64,000 nt of DNA from Saprolegnia diclina VS20 (taxonomy: Eukaryota; Oomycota; Saprolegniomycetes; Saprolegniales; Saprolegniaceae). The DNA is taken from positions 89,092-153,091 of the forward strand of contig NW_008246143.1 in NCBI RefSeq assembly GCF_000281045.1, written 5' to 3'. The position numbers were made by a program, and so were the translations under genes. This document shows, piece after piece, positions 1-11,069 of the stretch; positions within the stretch are counted from its first letter, which is position 1, and each line of letters starts with the position of its first letter. Below the pieces are notes generated by a model that saw only the letters and a program-made list of their open reading frames with translations, had not been told where the DNA came from and did no database searches.

Positions 1-1377
1 ATTTGGTACTCAAACGGGTCCATCTGCTTGGTCTTGACGCTGCCGAGGCGCGGGTTGCCGCACTTGGTGCTCGTGCTGTCGGGGTCGCAGAGGTACCCGC
101 CAATGTACCCGTTCGCAACCGGGAAGCACGTGCCCTTGTAGTTGATGCCCCAATGCAGCGGTCCGACGCCATCGATCAGGCCCAAATCAGCATTGACGTC
201 GCGACCGGACGAGATGGTCTTGACGTCAAACGTATTGGAAACAATGCGACCTTTTGCAGCAGCAACGCTCTCGTAGAGCTGGACTTCGACTTGGCGCGGG
301 AGGCAGCGGTTGTTGGCGGCGTACCGAAGGCCTTGGTACCACGACTTGTGCCCGCGGGCTGCAAACGCTGACGTCGGCGCGTCCGGCATGTTGGCGCCGG
401 GCGTCTGGCAATCTTTGTTGTAGTAGCAGTTGATGCTGCCGTGCTCGATCGAGGCGTTGGGTGCGACCCGTCGGTATTCGTCCGGCATCCCGGGGGCGAT
501 TTGAATCGAGGTCGAGATCGCCGTGCCGCCGCCTTCGAGAATGTCAATCTCGGGGGCCCCCCGGCCTTGGTGGGGGTTGAGCCCAAACCCGGGGTTCGCG
601 TCGCACGCCGAGATGCGCTGATGGCTGCGATACCGCTCGTCGCACTCGTTGTACGTCCACGGCCACATGCGGTTGGTCGAGGCGGCAAAGAGTGCGCGGC
701 CCAGGTTGCCCATGAGCCAAAGACCCGGCCACGTTGGGTAAAACTGAATGTCGGGAATGCGGTCGTTGGCCGCCAACTTGACCTTTTTCTTGAGCGTCGG
801 GTCGTACCAGCCCGCGATGTGCGGGTTGTACGACTCGGTGTTGAGGGCACCCGGGAGCTTGGCGCTGATCTCAATGTAGCCGCCTTGGAGGCAGAACTTA
901 TTCCAAGACTGCACCATGCCGCCGGTGTAGTACTAAGGGAGGCTCAACCACCGTGAATAACACTTTGGCGCGTACCATGGTCTTGGTCTCGTACGACGGC
1001 TTGGCGCTCCAACTGTTCCAGTACGAGATCTCGGTGGGGCCTTCGTCGACGCGGATGACGAGCCGCCCGTTCTTGGTGTACACGTTGTGCGGCGTGTAGA
1101 TCTCCCACGCGCGGTTCACGCCATCGGGGATATCGAGGGCCGACCACAGCGGGTCTTCGCCGGCCGTCAAGTTGCGTCCTTCCTGCTCAAACTCGTCGCT
1201 CATGACGAGGGTCCACGTCCCGCCACGAGACGACTGGATCGTGTGCGCAGAATCTGGTGTCGCCGGGTCGACCCAGATACCGATACCCGACTTCGTCGGC
1301 AACGAAGTATCGTTTTGGTCGATGGCCAGCGCGGCGGCGCCGAGAAGCACGCCCACACATACCGCTACTTGGTGCAT
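1..1377 (-). CDS. SKN1/KRE6-like GH16 beta-glucan protein, C-terminus cut by window edge
   Basis: Secreted or membrane-associated protein of the GH16 family related to yeast SKN1/KRE6, which act in beta-1,6-glucan assembly of the cell wall. The N-terminus MHQVAVCVGVLLGAAALA is a clear signal peptide. SDEFEQEGR and then SGMVQSW-like TGGMVQSWNKFC precede the GH16 catalytic signature EIDILEGG, whose two glutamates are nucleophile and acid/base. One intron separates the N-terminal part from the catalytic part; the best fit is 933-975 (43 bp), with a 31-bp alternative using a donor 12 bp further in. The frame is then open to the edge of the window, so the C-terminal part is missing. Cell walls of oomycetes are rich in beta-1,3/1,6-glucans, which suits this role. 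The family call is firm; the exact enzymatic activity is inferred. Confidence 0.88.
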
Positions 1378-2337
1378 GGCACGAATCTAGAAATGGCACC
1401 CGCCCAGGTGAGCAATTTGTCGCGCGCCGAGCGATCTGATTGGTCATCCATTGCGATTTGATTGGCGTATACGAAAGATCGGGCGCCGATTGGCTGCAAT
1501 GTGACACGGGCTCATTCCAACGCTGGCGCCGAGCTTTCCAACGCTGCCGATACAGACACGCAAGTAAGTCACGCGTACAGAGACGGGATGGCGCGTTGTG
1601 CTTAACTGCAATGTGTCGTCTGATTGGCACTGTGTTTGTGTCTATTTTCTGGCTCGTTGCTAGACGGCTGTCAGTATCAAGGCCAGCACTTCGTGCTCGC
1701 GCTTGAGATCGACCGCCACCTTCCACGCTGTTGGCCGCCTTCCATGCCAGCTACATTGTGACTCACGATCATCATACGCATCCGTTGGGCGCTTAAATTA
1801 GCGAATAAACAACATCCTTGTCACACTCGGCACTCGTGCGTTCTCGGCGCCCAGATTGAATGCACAGTTGCGGTTTCCTAGACACCGTGGTCGGTATCCA
1901 TCGTGCAGCGCCGTGCATGAGTCGGTACATGGTATATCGCGTGGCGCACTGCGAATGCGTCCTTCGAGCGTAGATGCTTCTATGCCAGAGGACGTTGTTC
2001 GTCGTTGATTCCCCGTTGCGGTGCTCGTAAAGCGTGAAAAGTGACCAGACGTCTCAAGGCGTAGAGACACGGTCTGGTTAGAATGTTGATTTGGATGATG
2101 CCTTGGCCGACCAGCCAAAGGACACGCATCATCACACTTCGTGCCGCACTACTGCACGCATCACATACTTGATGGCACGACAGCGCACAATATGGTCGTT
2201 GCGAAGACCAATGTGCCATTGCTCGCATCCGACTACACCAACGGACGTTTATCATTGCGTTTCGTCGAAGGTGTCAACAACGCCTCGTGTCGATATGTTG
2301 AGGGTATGTCCGAGGAATTTACCAGTATTTGAATAAC
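1378..2337. other. Intergenic stretch, nothing supported
   Basis: Only short overlapping open frames without recognisable motifs on either strand. It holds the promoter of the GH16 gene and the 3' flank of the PX-RING gene. Given how strongly genes here are split by tiny introns, a small multi-exon gene cannot be excluded. Confidence 0.4.
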
Positions 2338-2973
2338 TTAATTTGTCGTGAGCACGCGGACCGAGTCCATCTTGGCCCGACAGAGCGGACAGCTGCTGCG
2401 CTCGTACAGCCACGTAAAGACGCAGTCTTTATGAAACGCATGTGTGCACGGCAAGAGTGCGACGATCTCGTCGTCGATAGAATAGCCGCCGAGACAAATC
2501 GCGCACTGGTCGTCCGGGAACCGAAGCTCGTGCTTGGCCATCGTCTTCCACGCACCTAAGAGCGCGCGTGGCATTTGCAGAAATTCGTGCAGCATGTGGT
2601 GCAAGTCGCTCAGATCTGCGTCGTCGTCGTGGAGGTGGCAGCAGGCGTCCGTGTAGATGTGCATAAGACCAAAGACAAACTGCTTGAGACCGACGGAACG
2701 TTCCGAGAGGACGGCGTGGATCAAGTTGTCAAAGCGCTTGCGCGGAAACGGCGTCGCCAGCAATGCGCGTACGCGAAGCACGATGCGGCCGCGGGTGTGA
2801 GCTGCCCACTTTTGCAGCTGCCGGCGAAATCGGAGGCAGTCCGAGTAGCGCTTCCGGACCGTCCATCGGCGCTGCGTCACGGGAAAGACGAGCTCAAAGT
2901 CGTAGCGCGTAAATGCGTGGTCTCCCGAAAACACAGTGCGCGTCTGCACGCAGTTGCCATACACGGTGAGCAT
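2338..2973 (-). CDS. PX domain plus RING-H2 protein, probable membrane-targeted E3 ubiquitin ligase
   Basis: Intronless 211-aa protein. Residues about 8-120 resemble a PX phosphoinositide-binding domain: a YDFELVFP strand, then RRWTVRKRYSDCLRFRRQL containing the basic RRYxxF-like motif, and a PFPRKRF segment like the PxxP region of PX domains. Residues about 153-200 are a RING-H2 finger: CAIC, then CTHAFHKDC, then CPLC, giving all eight zinc ligands in the expected spacing. The combination suggests an E3 ligase recruited to PI3P-containing endosomal membranes. The RING call is firm; PX is by pattern and hydrophobic spacing. No signal peptide or membrane segment is visible. Confidence 0.82.
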   Translation of the reverse strand: MLTVYGNCVQTRTVFSGDHAFTRYDFELVFPVTQRRWTVRKRYSDCLRFRRQLQKWAAHTRGRIVLRVRALLATPFPRKRFDNLIHAVLSERSVGLKQFVFGLMHIYTDACCHLHDDDADLSDLHHMLHEFLQMPRALLGAWKTMAKHELRFPDDQCAICLGGYSIDDEIVALLPCTHAFHKDCVFTWLYERSSCPLCRAKMDSVRVLTTN

Positions 2974-3343
2974 CGCGTCAATAATATTTGAAAATGAGTC
3001 GAGACGAGCGATTCATTGGCAGTCCCACTTCGCTGGGAAGCGTCCGCGGGCTTCAAGGATCAAGGCATCTTCTTTCCGATAGCTACTGTACTCAGTGCTG
3101 CACCCACGAAGAAAGCTCACGGAGAAGGAGCCTCGACACTCGTTGAAGAACAAAACTCTTGGGCTGGACGTGCTGGTTCGTAGCATGCATCTCGTGCACG
3201 CGCTGCGGAGCCAAGGACTGGACATAGCGACGAGTCATTTCTATGGACCCACGTTGCGAGAAGAAGACAGTATCCTTGTCCAATGTCGTCTTACTAACTT
3301 TATCGTTTTCAGGTTATCTACGAGTGTATTGTTCTGCACTCGC

Positions 3344-3821
3344 ATGGAGATCGGGTCGACGCTGTCTACAGTATCGGCTTCCAGTGAGCCGGGAGATGCC
3401 AATGCGTTGAAGTTGAACCTCAACGCGGCCGGCGAATCTTCGTTGGCTGAGAAAAGCCCCTCAAATTCTGATGGGCAATTGCTCAAGGGAGGATTGTCAG
3501 GTGCACGCCAAATGGGTCACGTGAAATCTTCAACCACATTGATGTCCCAACAGAGGTGCGTCTGCCACATAGCAATCTACCGTCAAAACCAAAATCAACT
3601 CCGCAGTGGCGCACGACCGCGCCATCGAGAACCACGACACTGGCGCCGACAAGCACGACAAGCAGAGAGAAGTGTCATGCCACGTGTGCCGGTCTCCAAG
3701 CCAATTGCTTGGTGCGTTCTCGCCGGCTACACTACGACATCTGCTGCGTCCCGTCGTCGAGGCAGGAGCTATTACATTTTGGGTGCCCTTGGACGGAACG
3801 CATAGTACTCGTTACTCTTGA
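3344..3821 (+). CDS. Possible multi-exon gene, exon structure unresolved
   Basis: Several stretches look coding on the plus strand but in different frames. The frame from ATG 3344 reads a Ser/Ala/Leu-rich hydrophilic segment (MEIGSTLSTVSASSEPGDAN...); a second frame near 3556 reads EVRLPHSNLPSKPKSTP; the last frame ends at TGA 3819-3821 with REVSCHVCRSPSQLL and a hydrophobic tail, the CxxC pair hinting at a zinc site. An upstream start at 3243 (MDPRCEKKT) is possible, because an excellent intron with TACTAAC and TTTTCAG lies at 3270-3312. I could not find one unique splice pattern that joins all parts. No family recognised; it could also be an eroded gene. Confidence 0.3.
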
Positions 3822-3868
3822 CTGCGCATTTCAAGGTAAAGCTGAGCTATCGTTATTGGAGTGGTCGT

Positions 3869-5029
3869 TTACGCGGCTTCGTTCTCGTCGCGGGTGAAGT
3901 GCTGGTGCATCTTGCCGTCGAGAAAGTTGTTGAACTGCTTGCGCTCGTCGCACGAAAACCACATACTCATGACGTAGCGCGCGCCCGTCTCAACAGGTCG
4001 CACTTGGTGCAGGTTTTCCATGCCCGAATGAAACATCATGAGGCGACCTACATGGATCGATCGACCAGCGTCAACGTAATGCACACGAATGTCTACCTCG
4101 CGCCGGTTCAAACGTATGGTTCTTGTTGTCGTCGATGAACACAAAGAGGCCGCCGGTGAAGTCGATGCCGTAGTCCGAGAGGTAGACCAACCCCGAGTAG
4201 TCGTAGTGCCACGTATTGTTCTTATCGACGTGCGGGTGCCTAGCTCCACGTTGCTAAATCGCTCAAGAAGCGCTGTTCGTACCAGTACTCGTCGTGGATC
4301 TCGGCGGCGGTCCACGAGGCGTTGCCGATGATGCGCGTAATGAACGTTGGTGCCGTAAAGTACAGCGTCGAGAGTTCAAACTCCTCCATGAGCGCTTGGC
4401 GAATCGACTCGATTGTGCTAGAAGAAGGATCAGAATCTCTGTGCGGTTGACTGTGGAGGCGAACCGTTTGTAGAGGTCGTACTGGGCGCGGCTAAAGCGC
4501 GTGGGCGGATCGGCCCGGTACAAGTTGGTCAAGCCATCGGCGTCCTTGACAAAACCTACGCCTTGCTCGCGTCGAACGCTTAGAAGATAAGTCCTACCCG
4601 TGTTGATGTCCATGATCGTAGGTCCACCGAGCATCGACCGGCCGGCCATGCCATGGTCGGCAATGCCCCGCAGCGCCGTGACGTCGGCGTCCGAGATGAA
4701 CGCATCACGCACCGCACGACCGCACTTGGTACGCTTGTGGCAGCCGCGCACAAACGGCTGGTACTACAAAGCAGCTATCCATGAGCCACAGATAGGCGCT
4801 GCAAGTAGCATACTTGGTTGGAGCACGAGACGTTCCAGCGGTGGCGGGCGGGGACCCCGACGGTCGTCGGGCGCGGAAGGTGCAGCGCACTGCTGGCCTG
4901 CGCGTTGAGGTACCGAAGGTACAGCGCGAGCGCACCAAAGACAATAGCTAGCACCCAGAAGGCTGGGCTCGACGTCTTGGTCGCTGCCTTGGCGGGCGCC
5001 GGTGGCTTCGGACTCGACTTCTTGGCCAT
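3869..5029 (-). CDS. Membrane-anchored 2-oxoglutarate/Fe(II) dioxygenase (prolyl 4-hydroxylase-like)
   Basis: 323-aa protein from five exons; introns at 4764-4813, 4418-4464, 4240-4282 and 4048-4096. Residues 24-41 ([18 protein letters not shown]) form one transmembrane helix after a Lys/Pro-rich N-terminus, so a type II membrane topology with a lumenal catalytic domain is likely. The iron site is visible after splicing: HPHVD supplies HxD at about 219-221, created exactly across the third intron, and [17 protein letters not shown] supplies the distal His and the Arg that binds 2-oxoglutarate. The core [20 protein letters not shown] is typical of PKHD/P4H double-stranded beta-helix folds. Substrate is unknown; collagen-like or Skp1-like prolyl hydroxylation are possibilities. 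TCCGGATA lies about 45 bp upstream of the ATG. Confidence 0.87.
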
Positions 5030-5678
5030 CGTGGATGGAGGCCAAATGGCAAATCTACGGATACAACTGTGTCATCCGGATAAATCGACGATCGCAGGTG
5101 GCTTTTGTGAGATGCTGAAGCCGCGAGGAGGTCGCGACAGGCCGACCTGCGGCGTCAGTGGAGCGAAGCAGGATAATGCATGCTGCACTGCGACATGGCC
5201 CCTTTGGGTCACTGCATAGACACATGCAGGGCAAGTGGATTTGAAGCATGCTCGAGGGACATGGAGAACGGCAGCCAGCTTCCTGCAAAGGCTAGCAGCA
5301 CGTAAGCTTAGGACATTCATGCATCAGCAGTTGGAGCCCACGAGGCAGCGGAATGTATCATGAAGTTGCCAGCGATAGGACATCATGGTTATTGGCTCGA
5401 CACGGTATCTTGGTCGTTGTATGGGGCAGGGCGAGGTGCGCATCGAAGCGACGCGGTCCCGGTCGGGCGCTCGTAGCAGCGGCGTGGGCGGCCTCCGTTG
5501 GCCGCGAAGCTCAATCAGCCCAAAGCTCGTGCTGTGGCGCTGCGGTTGTCGACGACGTAGCGGATCGCGACGACCATCACGCGCGACGCCTGAAAAAATA
5601 GTATCTTTTGAGCCAGTTGCCAACATTCTCGGGTTCGAAATTCCTCATTTTTCAACAAGTCGTCGCGGTAGCAGCAAC
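5030..5678. other. Intergenic, divergent promoters
   Basis: Lies between the dioxygenase (leftward) and the first HAD-like gene (rightward). No supported gene. It contains CATCCGGATA at 5073-5082, a near-match to the TATCCGGATA palindrome found upstream of other genes here. Confidence 0.4.
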
Positions 5679-6326
5679 ATGCAGCGTGGCGGCCTCGTGC
5701 GCATGGTGTCCATCTCGCCGGACATGGACACGAGCGAGTCGCTGCCGTACGTCTCGGCCATCGTCTTTGACTGGACCAACGTGCTCTGCCCCACGACGTG
5801 GCTTCAGGGCATCACGCTCGCGGCCGCGAAGGACGGGCCCGAGTTCCACCTTGTCGCCGCCTCCTTGCGCCAGCTCGACACCGACATCCTTGCGCTCCTC
5901 AACCACGCGAGTCGCCTCGGCGCTGTTTACATCACCTCCATTCACACACAGGCGTACCTCGAACAGCTCTGTCGAGCAGTCTTGCCGCGGACGGGCCAGC
6001 TCCTCTTTCATCCGTGCTCCAGCGTCCAGCTCGTGTGTGCGTCGTCAGTACCGTCACCGACGTGGTACGCGCAGGTTCTCCAAGCAATCTACACGCGCAC
6101 CGCGAGCCATGAAGGCATCGACCAGCCCATCTCGGTGCTTGCCATCGGCCACGACCAGACGTGGCATTGGAGCCTCGCTCAAGTGAGCCACCACGTCGTG
6201 CCAAAGCGCTTGGTTCTCACAACGCTCGAGCCCAACTTGCCCGACTGTATCGAGAAGCTCAAGCAGCTCGAAGCGATCCTAGACGATGTCGCCTTCCATC
6301 GCGGCCCGCTGCACCTCGTCGTGTAG
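5679..6326 (+). CDS. HAD-like protein with altered catalytic motifs, copy 1
   Basis: 215-aa intronless protein. The fold pattern matches a eukaryotic HAD-like family known from protists: an FDWDDTLL-type motif I, a long helix, an ITNAxxGWVE-type motif II, and a GDS-type motif near the end. Here motif I reads FDWTNVLCPTTWL, motif II ITSIHTQAYLE, and the acidic motif IGHDQTW. The second Asp of DxD, which acts as general acid, is replaced, so phosphatase activity is doubtful. The start at 5679 is chosen because conserved sequence begins soon after; ATG 5703 is an alternative. It pairs with a diverged copy 640 bp downstream. The family assignment is by motif order and is moderately sure. Confidence 0.65.
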   Translation: MQRGGLVRMVSISPDMDTSESLPYVSAIVFDWTNVLCPTTWLQGITLAAAKDGPEFHLVAASLRQLDTDILALLNHASRLGAVYITSIHTQAYLEQLCRAVLPRTGQLLFHPCSSVQLVCASSVPSPTWYAQVLQAIYTRTASHEGIDQPISVLAIGHDQTWHWSLAQVSHHVVPKRLVLTTLEPNLPDCIEKLKQLEAILDDVAFHRGPLHLVV

Positions 6327-6966
6327 TATCCCCTTTCCTCAAAGGACTCCTTTCCTTTTGCTATAAGTCTTGCGCCATGTACAGCAGCGGCAAACAGGTC
6401 GAATATTGCGAACATCGACTCTGTGCAGTTGGCAAGTGGCAGCTGTGGGCCACACGACGACAGGGCTGAGCAGAACGCATTCAAGCACTACTGCGCTCGC
6501 TCACTGTGCTTGGTCGGGGCGTGAAGTAGGCTACCGCTGCATGGCGCCCATGTGATTTGTTAGCTTGTTCGGAATATATTGGATACGGGCAGCAGTTGCA
6601 CATATACCCTATGAATATGAATCCGAATGGGAAGACTCTCTGTCAACCAGCGACAATGCAACCGAGTGCCGAGGTCCCGCGTGAGAGAGTCTTGGACCTA
6701 TGTTGAGATGCTCCTGCACTGGTACAGGCCTTCACAAAGGAACTTACTTCCTGTCTTGGTATCTTGGGGCGGACCTTCATCGATTCGCCTTGCGAGCGGC
6801 CATCTCGATCGCGAGTGATGGTCGTTTCGACAAGCAGTCCTTTTGAAATACGTTAATCAAGTCGATGAGCAGGTGTTTAAAACAATAACGACCATCATTC
6901 CTATTTGGATCTGCGTGACGTGGATGCTCACTTTTCATTTGCTCCTGTTCGCACCGCACCACCAGC
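6327..6966. other. Intergenic between the two HAD-like copies
   Basis: No supported coding region; AT-richer than its flanks. It presumably carries the terminator of copy 1 and promoter of copy 2. Confidence 0.4.
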
Positions 6967-7578
6967 ATGGCTTCCGTCGCCCGTCGCACTGCGTACACTG
7001 AGCAATCGCCGACGACATCGACGGCACCAACGGTATTTATTGTCTCGTGGAACGACTTTTTGTGCCCGACGACGTTCCTCAGCAAGCGCAAGAGCAACCA
7101 ACACGTGACCAAGACCGCGTTCGCCAACTTGGACGCGAGCATCGAGCGCTTTCTGCTGCACGCCAAGCAGTTTGGTACAATCTTCGTCCTCTGCGAAGAC
7201 AAGGCGGCGGCAATCGAAGCGCTGTGCCACAAGTGGCTGCCTCGCACCGCGCGCCTCTTCTCTGCCCGCGAGCTGCACAGCCAGATCCACTTGATTTGCG
7301 CCGCAACCGCCATCACGCCTACGTGGCACGCACAAATTGTTTACTCGATTTGCTCGCCGCGGCTCCACGCTGGCAACATCGTCTTGGCCGTGTGCGGAGG
7401 CGCCCGTTTGCGCGCCAGCTGCCTCGAAGTCGCCAAGTTCGTGCCGGTCGTGCCGAAGATTTTTGCAGCCACTGAAGCGGCGCCAACCGTGAACCAAGCA
7501 ACCAACCTCTCGCGCATCGTGGCCGACAACCTCTCCAAGGCCATGCAGCACCCAGGTCCCCTCGACGCAACTATTTAA
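6967..7578 (+). CDS. HAD-like protein with lost catalytic motifs, copy 2
   Basis: 203-aa intronless paralog of the gene just upstream, in the same orientation. Shared marks are LCPTTxL after motif I, LPRTxxL, a TPTWHAQIVYSI helix (copy 1: SPTWYAQVLQAI) and a final HPGPLD (copy 1: HRGPLH). Motif I has become VSWNDFLCPTTFL, so the nucleophilic Asp itself is gone, and the acidic motif reads AVCGGARL. It must be non-catalytic if the HAD assignment is right, perhaps a binding or regulatory protein. A tandem duplication followed by divergence explains the pair. Confidence 0.62.
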   Translation: MASVARRTAYTEQSPTTSTAPTVFIVSWNDFLCPTTFLSKRKSNQHVTKTAFANLDASIERFLLHAKQFGTIFVLCEDKAAAIEALCHKWLPRTARLFSARELHSQIHLICAATAITPTWHAQIVYSICSPRLHAGNIVLAVCGGARLRASCLEVAKFVPVVPKIFAATEAAPTVNQATNLSRIVADNLSKAMQHPGPLDATI

Positions 7579-8610
7579 GAAGACCTCTCGGAGCGGGTAT
7601 CCCATGTTCTCGCAGCTCGCAGCTTTATATACCATAATGCGCACTACTAGTATTGTATTTACACTGCACATAAAGAAGTTGGCGCTACGTCGGTGCAGGT
7701 CTGGTCGCAGCCATCGGTGCCGGAGCGGTAGAACGCGGTGCGACCCCCCGCTGCTGCTTTTAGGATTTTTAGACGCGGAAGTTTAATTTTCAATTGCGGC
7801 ATCAGCAGCTTGTAGCATCTTGTCACCGCGAGCCGTGAGATGCGCTAATCAGCGTCACGCACGCGAAGTAGCTGGCTCAAACGGCTCAAGACAGAGTCCT
7901 CAACCTAGTTACCAACAGCAACAACGAGCGCGGTCAAGACACAGCACCACTGGATCTCTTCCAGCGTCTGTGGCATGCAGGGCAGACATGTCCGCCGTGC
8001 ATCATTATGCAGGCGAAACCGAGTGGAAAGGTGATCGTAGACCCTAGATCCAGACCTATCCTCGAGTGCTGGTTGTTGCTTCTAGAGTCCGAGCATTGTA
8101 GGGTATGTACAAACTGTCTACTTCAACCCGCTCTGTCGTTCGTGTCTCGTGGACACAACTGTATCTCGCCTTCAGTCAAGTACAGTCTGCACGAAACCGA
8201 ACATTGCGATACAAATGGTCCACTGCGCCAACGGTCGCTGGCTATATCGATCGCGTGGTCTACGCAGACTTTGGCACTGTCTTGTTGTCGCCCCTCCTCC
8301 ACGGACCTCGTCATGCGTCGCACAACGCTGACGCAACACACAGCAAACATCACTATGCCTGCACAACGGAAATGCTGGTCTCGTCGTCAACCTGTCCACG
8401 GGGCAATGACATCGGTCAGTTTCCCAGCGATTTACTTCGAGGCGCCGACGGCGCAAGGCCCATTTTACCCCTAAATCACTAGCGCGGTGTCGAGTGCTCG
8501 CGATTGATGTCTCTCTCAGGAGCGTCTTTTACTTTGCGTTTCAGTTAAACGGGCAAATGCTCTGGAATAACGTTGTATCCTGATGAAGCGCGTCCTTGGC
8601 TTGCGTGGTG
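7579..8610. other. Intergenic, nothing supported
   Basis: Roughly 1 kb with only short, mutually overlapping frames lacking motifs. No repeat or RNA gene recognised. Confidence 0.4.
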
Positions 8611-8994
8611 ATGCTCCAGAAGCTTCCCGCGCCACCTCCCGACTTCGTTCTCGAATCTTCTCGCGCCTGCAAACCGATGCCAATCTGCCCGCGCCACATG
8701 TACGACAAGGCCATGGCACGCCAGCGTTCTCGCCAAATTCGCTGCGTCGCAAGTCTTCTCCGAGCGCGAGCTACTTGCGAACGCATGTCGCGCCTCCGTC
8801 AATCGAAGCACGTTCGTTCGCATGCGCCATCGGTGGCGGTGACCGCGGATCAGGCTTGGCCAACCTCGTGCGCCACGGCGTCGCCGTCGATGTCGCACTT
8901 GAATCGACGCGTCAGCGCTGGCAGGTGGCAAAAATTGGATCCGTGCCAAGTGGCGCCCCCGATCCCATTTGATTTGGCAGAAAAGGCAAAGTGA
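8611..8994 (+). CDS. Possible small basic protein, unrecognised
   Basis: A 127-aa frame starting MLQKLPAPPPDFVLESSR and ending PFDLAEKAK. It is basic and hydrophilic, with no membrane segment and no family resemblance that I recognise. Third-position GC bias is like that of real genes here, but an antisense frame of similar length exists, so it may be spurious. It sits about 65 bp before the RUS gene start, in the same orientation. Confidence 0.3.
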   Translation: MLQKLPAPPPDFVLESSRACKPMPICPRHMYDKAMARQRSRQIRCVASLLRARATCERMSRLRQSKHVRSHAPSVAVTADQAWPTSCATASPSMSHLNRRVSAGRWQKLDPCQVAPPIPFDLAEKAK

Positions 8995-9060
8995 TATGTA
9001 CACTATTTAAAAGTTAGTAAATAATGTACATTTGCAGTCAGCAAAGATCGAAGATCGCCG

Positions 9061-10914
9061 ATGGAGCGCAAGGCCAAGCAGCGTGGCGCCCGAGCGGACG
9101 AGGCCAACGCGCCGATATCGGTCGTCGAGTACGATGTGCGGTCGTCGCGGGCGCATGCGCCGCCGCTGGCGCAGATCTGGCGCGCAACAGACGGCCGCCT
9201 CGTGGCCGATGCCACACTGAGCACGTCGCCACCCCGCAGCCGCCCTACGTGGCTCTTGCAGTGGGCACCTTGTGCGCTTGATGGCTGCGATCTCATATGC
9301 GTGTGCTGCACTAGAGCTATCCGTAGCGAGCTCTTTGACATGTTTCTGCCGGCGGGGTACCCCCATAGCGTCACCGAGGTTCGCCTAATGTGGTTCACGC
9401 CATGGACGCTAATGGCACGGTGCTAGGACTACCTGCCTTTTCAGCTCTGGGATACGTGCCAAGTGCGCTGATCCGTTGGCAGCAAGCCTCGTATTCACGA
9501 CTGTCATGTAGGCTATGTGCAGCTATCTTCGCGGCGTCCTCGCGACGCAGTCCGTCCTCGAGAGCGTTGGCGTCGGCAACGGTACGTTCATTCCACGACG
9601 TTTGCTCCTATATGAGCGCAGAGGCCATCACGCCCCTCGCCGCGGCCTTGCAGTGGGTCATGCGCGACGGTTCCGGTATGCTGGGTGGGCTCTTCTTCGC
9701 ATACGGCGTTGGCCCCAAGTTCGACGCGAACGTCAAGTTTTGGCGTCTGTATGCGGACGTCATCAACGACGTGGGTCTGACGCTCGGTACGAAGCTCTGG
9801 ACTGCTGGGCCATACCTCGTGCTAGATATGCTGGCGCCTTTTGCACCTCGCTGTGTGACGCAGATCCTGTGCGTCTCGTCCGTCTGCAAGGCCATGTGCG
9901 GCGTCGCCGCCGGAGCGACGCGGTCGTCGCTGACGGCGCACTTCGCCAAGACCGACAACATGGCGGGTGTGGATTCTAGTGTAAAAGCAACGCCACGATG
10001 CAGGTTGCGCATAGACATTGCGGCCAAAGAAGGGTCGCAGGAGACGTTTGTGACGCTGTTGGGACTGCTCACCGGCATGTACTTTGCCAACGTCGTCAAC
10101 CAGTCGCGCGCCAGTGTCTGGGTCGCGTTCCTCTTGCTGACTGCGATCCACGTTGTTGCCAACTACAAGGTAGTTGAGGTTGATGACCTAGCCCTACTTG
10201 ACGGATGACGAGCTTAGGCGGTGACGTCACTTTGCATTCCGACGCTCAACCAAGCCCGTGCGACGCTTGCGATCCGCTCGTTTCGAGGAAGCCAGACGCA
10301 GGTACGACGATGACGCGCAGAGTCAACTGCAACCGTGGCACTCGGCGACCAAAAGACAGATGGCGAAATGATACTGGCGACGTGTAGAGGCTCAGCATTG
10401 CGCGCGTGAACGCGATGGAACCGATCTTGCCACGACGAGATGGCCCTCGCATTCTTCTCGGCGGGCGCCTCCCGCCGTCGCTCGACCTCCCGTCGCTTCT
10501 TGCCCTGCACAAGTATATTTTTTCCTTCCAAAAAGCAAAAAATGTCAAAATTTGTATTGCTAGGGACGACCACTACGTGCTGACCGTGGACGCTGCATCG
10601 TCCACCGTCGTCGCGTCGCTCTTCGTGTCTGCGACGGTAACTAGTCGCCAGCACATTTACACGTGGCGCGCTGAACCTGACCTCTTGTCGCATGTGTCTA
10701 GCCTATGGACGAACTCAAGGCGTACTTCAACGCGGTCGTGGTGGCCGACGCCGGGGCGCCAGCGGCTCTGTCGGTGCTGGCCACGGCGCATGCGACGACG
10801 ACGACCGAGTTTTCGGCGTTTGTCGAGACGATGGAGAGCCTCGGGTGGACGATGCACGCGTCGTCGTTTCCGCTGTCGACGCAGCCGACGCGATATGCGA
10901 TTGCCCGCAACTAA
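9061..10914 (+). CDS. RUS-family (root UVB-sensitive, DUF647) protein
   Basis: 459 aa from ten exons. Introns: 9379-9426, 9463-9511, 9582-9621, 9787-9825, 9967-10014, 10170-10217, 10302-10387, 10513-10563 and 10637-10701. After splicing the family landmarks read through every junction: FLPAGYPHSVTEDYLPFQLWD, CSYLRGVLATQ, WVMRDGSGMLGGLFFAYG, NDVGLTL, SSVCKAMCGVAAGATRSSL, DIAAKEGSQETFVTLLGLL and VNAMEPILPR. These are hallmarks of RUS1/RUS2-like proteins, which in plants take part in UV-B and vitamin B6-related seedling responses and in many eukaryotes are of unknown biochemical role. Several hydrophobic stretches suggest membrane association. Exons as short as 36 bp make the gene hard to find by open frames. 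The call is firm, the role in this organism unknown. Confidence 0.92.
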
Positions 10915-11069
10915 GTGGACTACACTAAACGGGCGTATATACGGTTTGCCGTTGTCTTGTTCTCCTGGAAGTGATGGGAAATGGGTCTTTTTGGTATGCG
11001 TCACAGCGGACTGCAACTTTGCTCCCAACAAGAGGGTGTGGCAGTAAGTGTAGTTATTTAGGATTGAAA

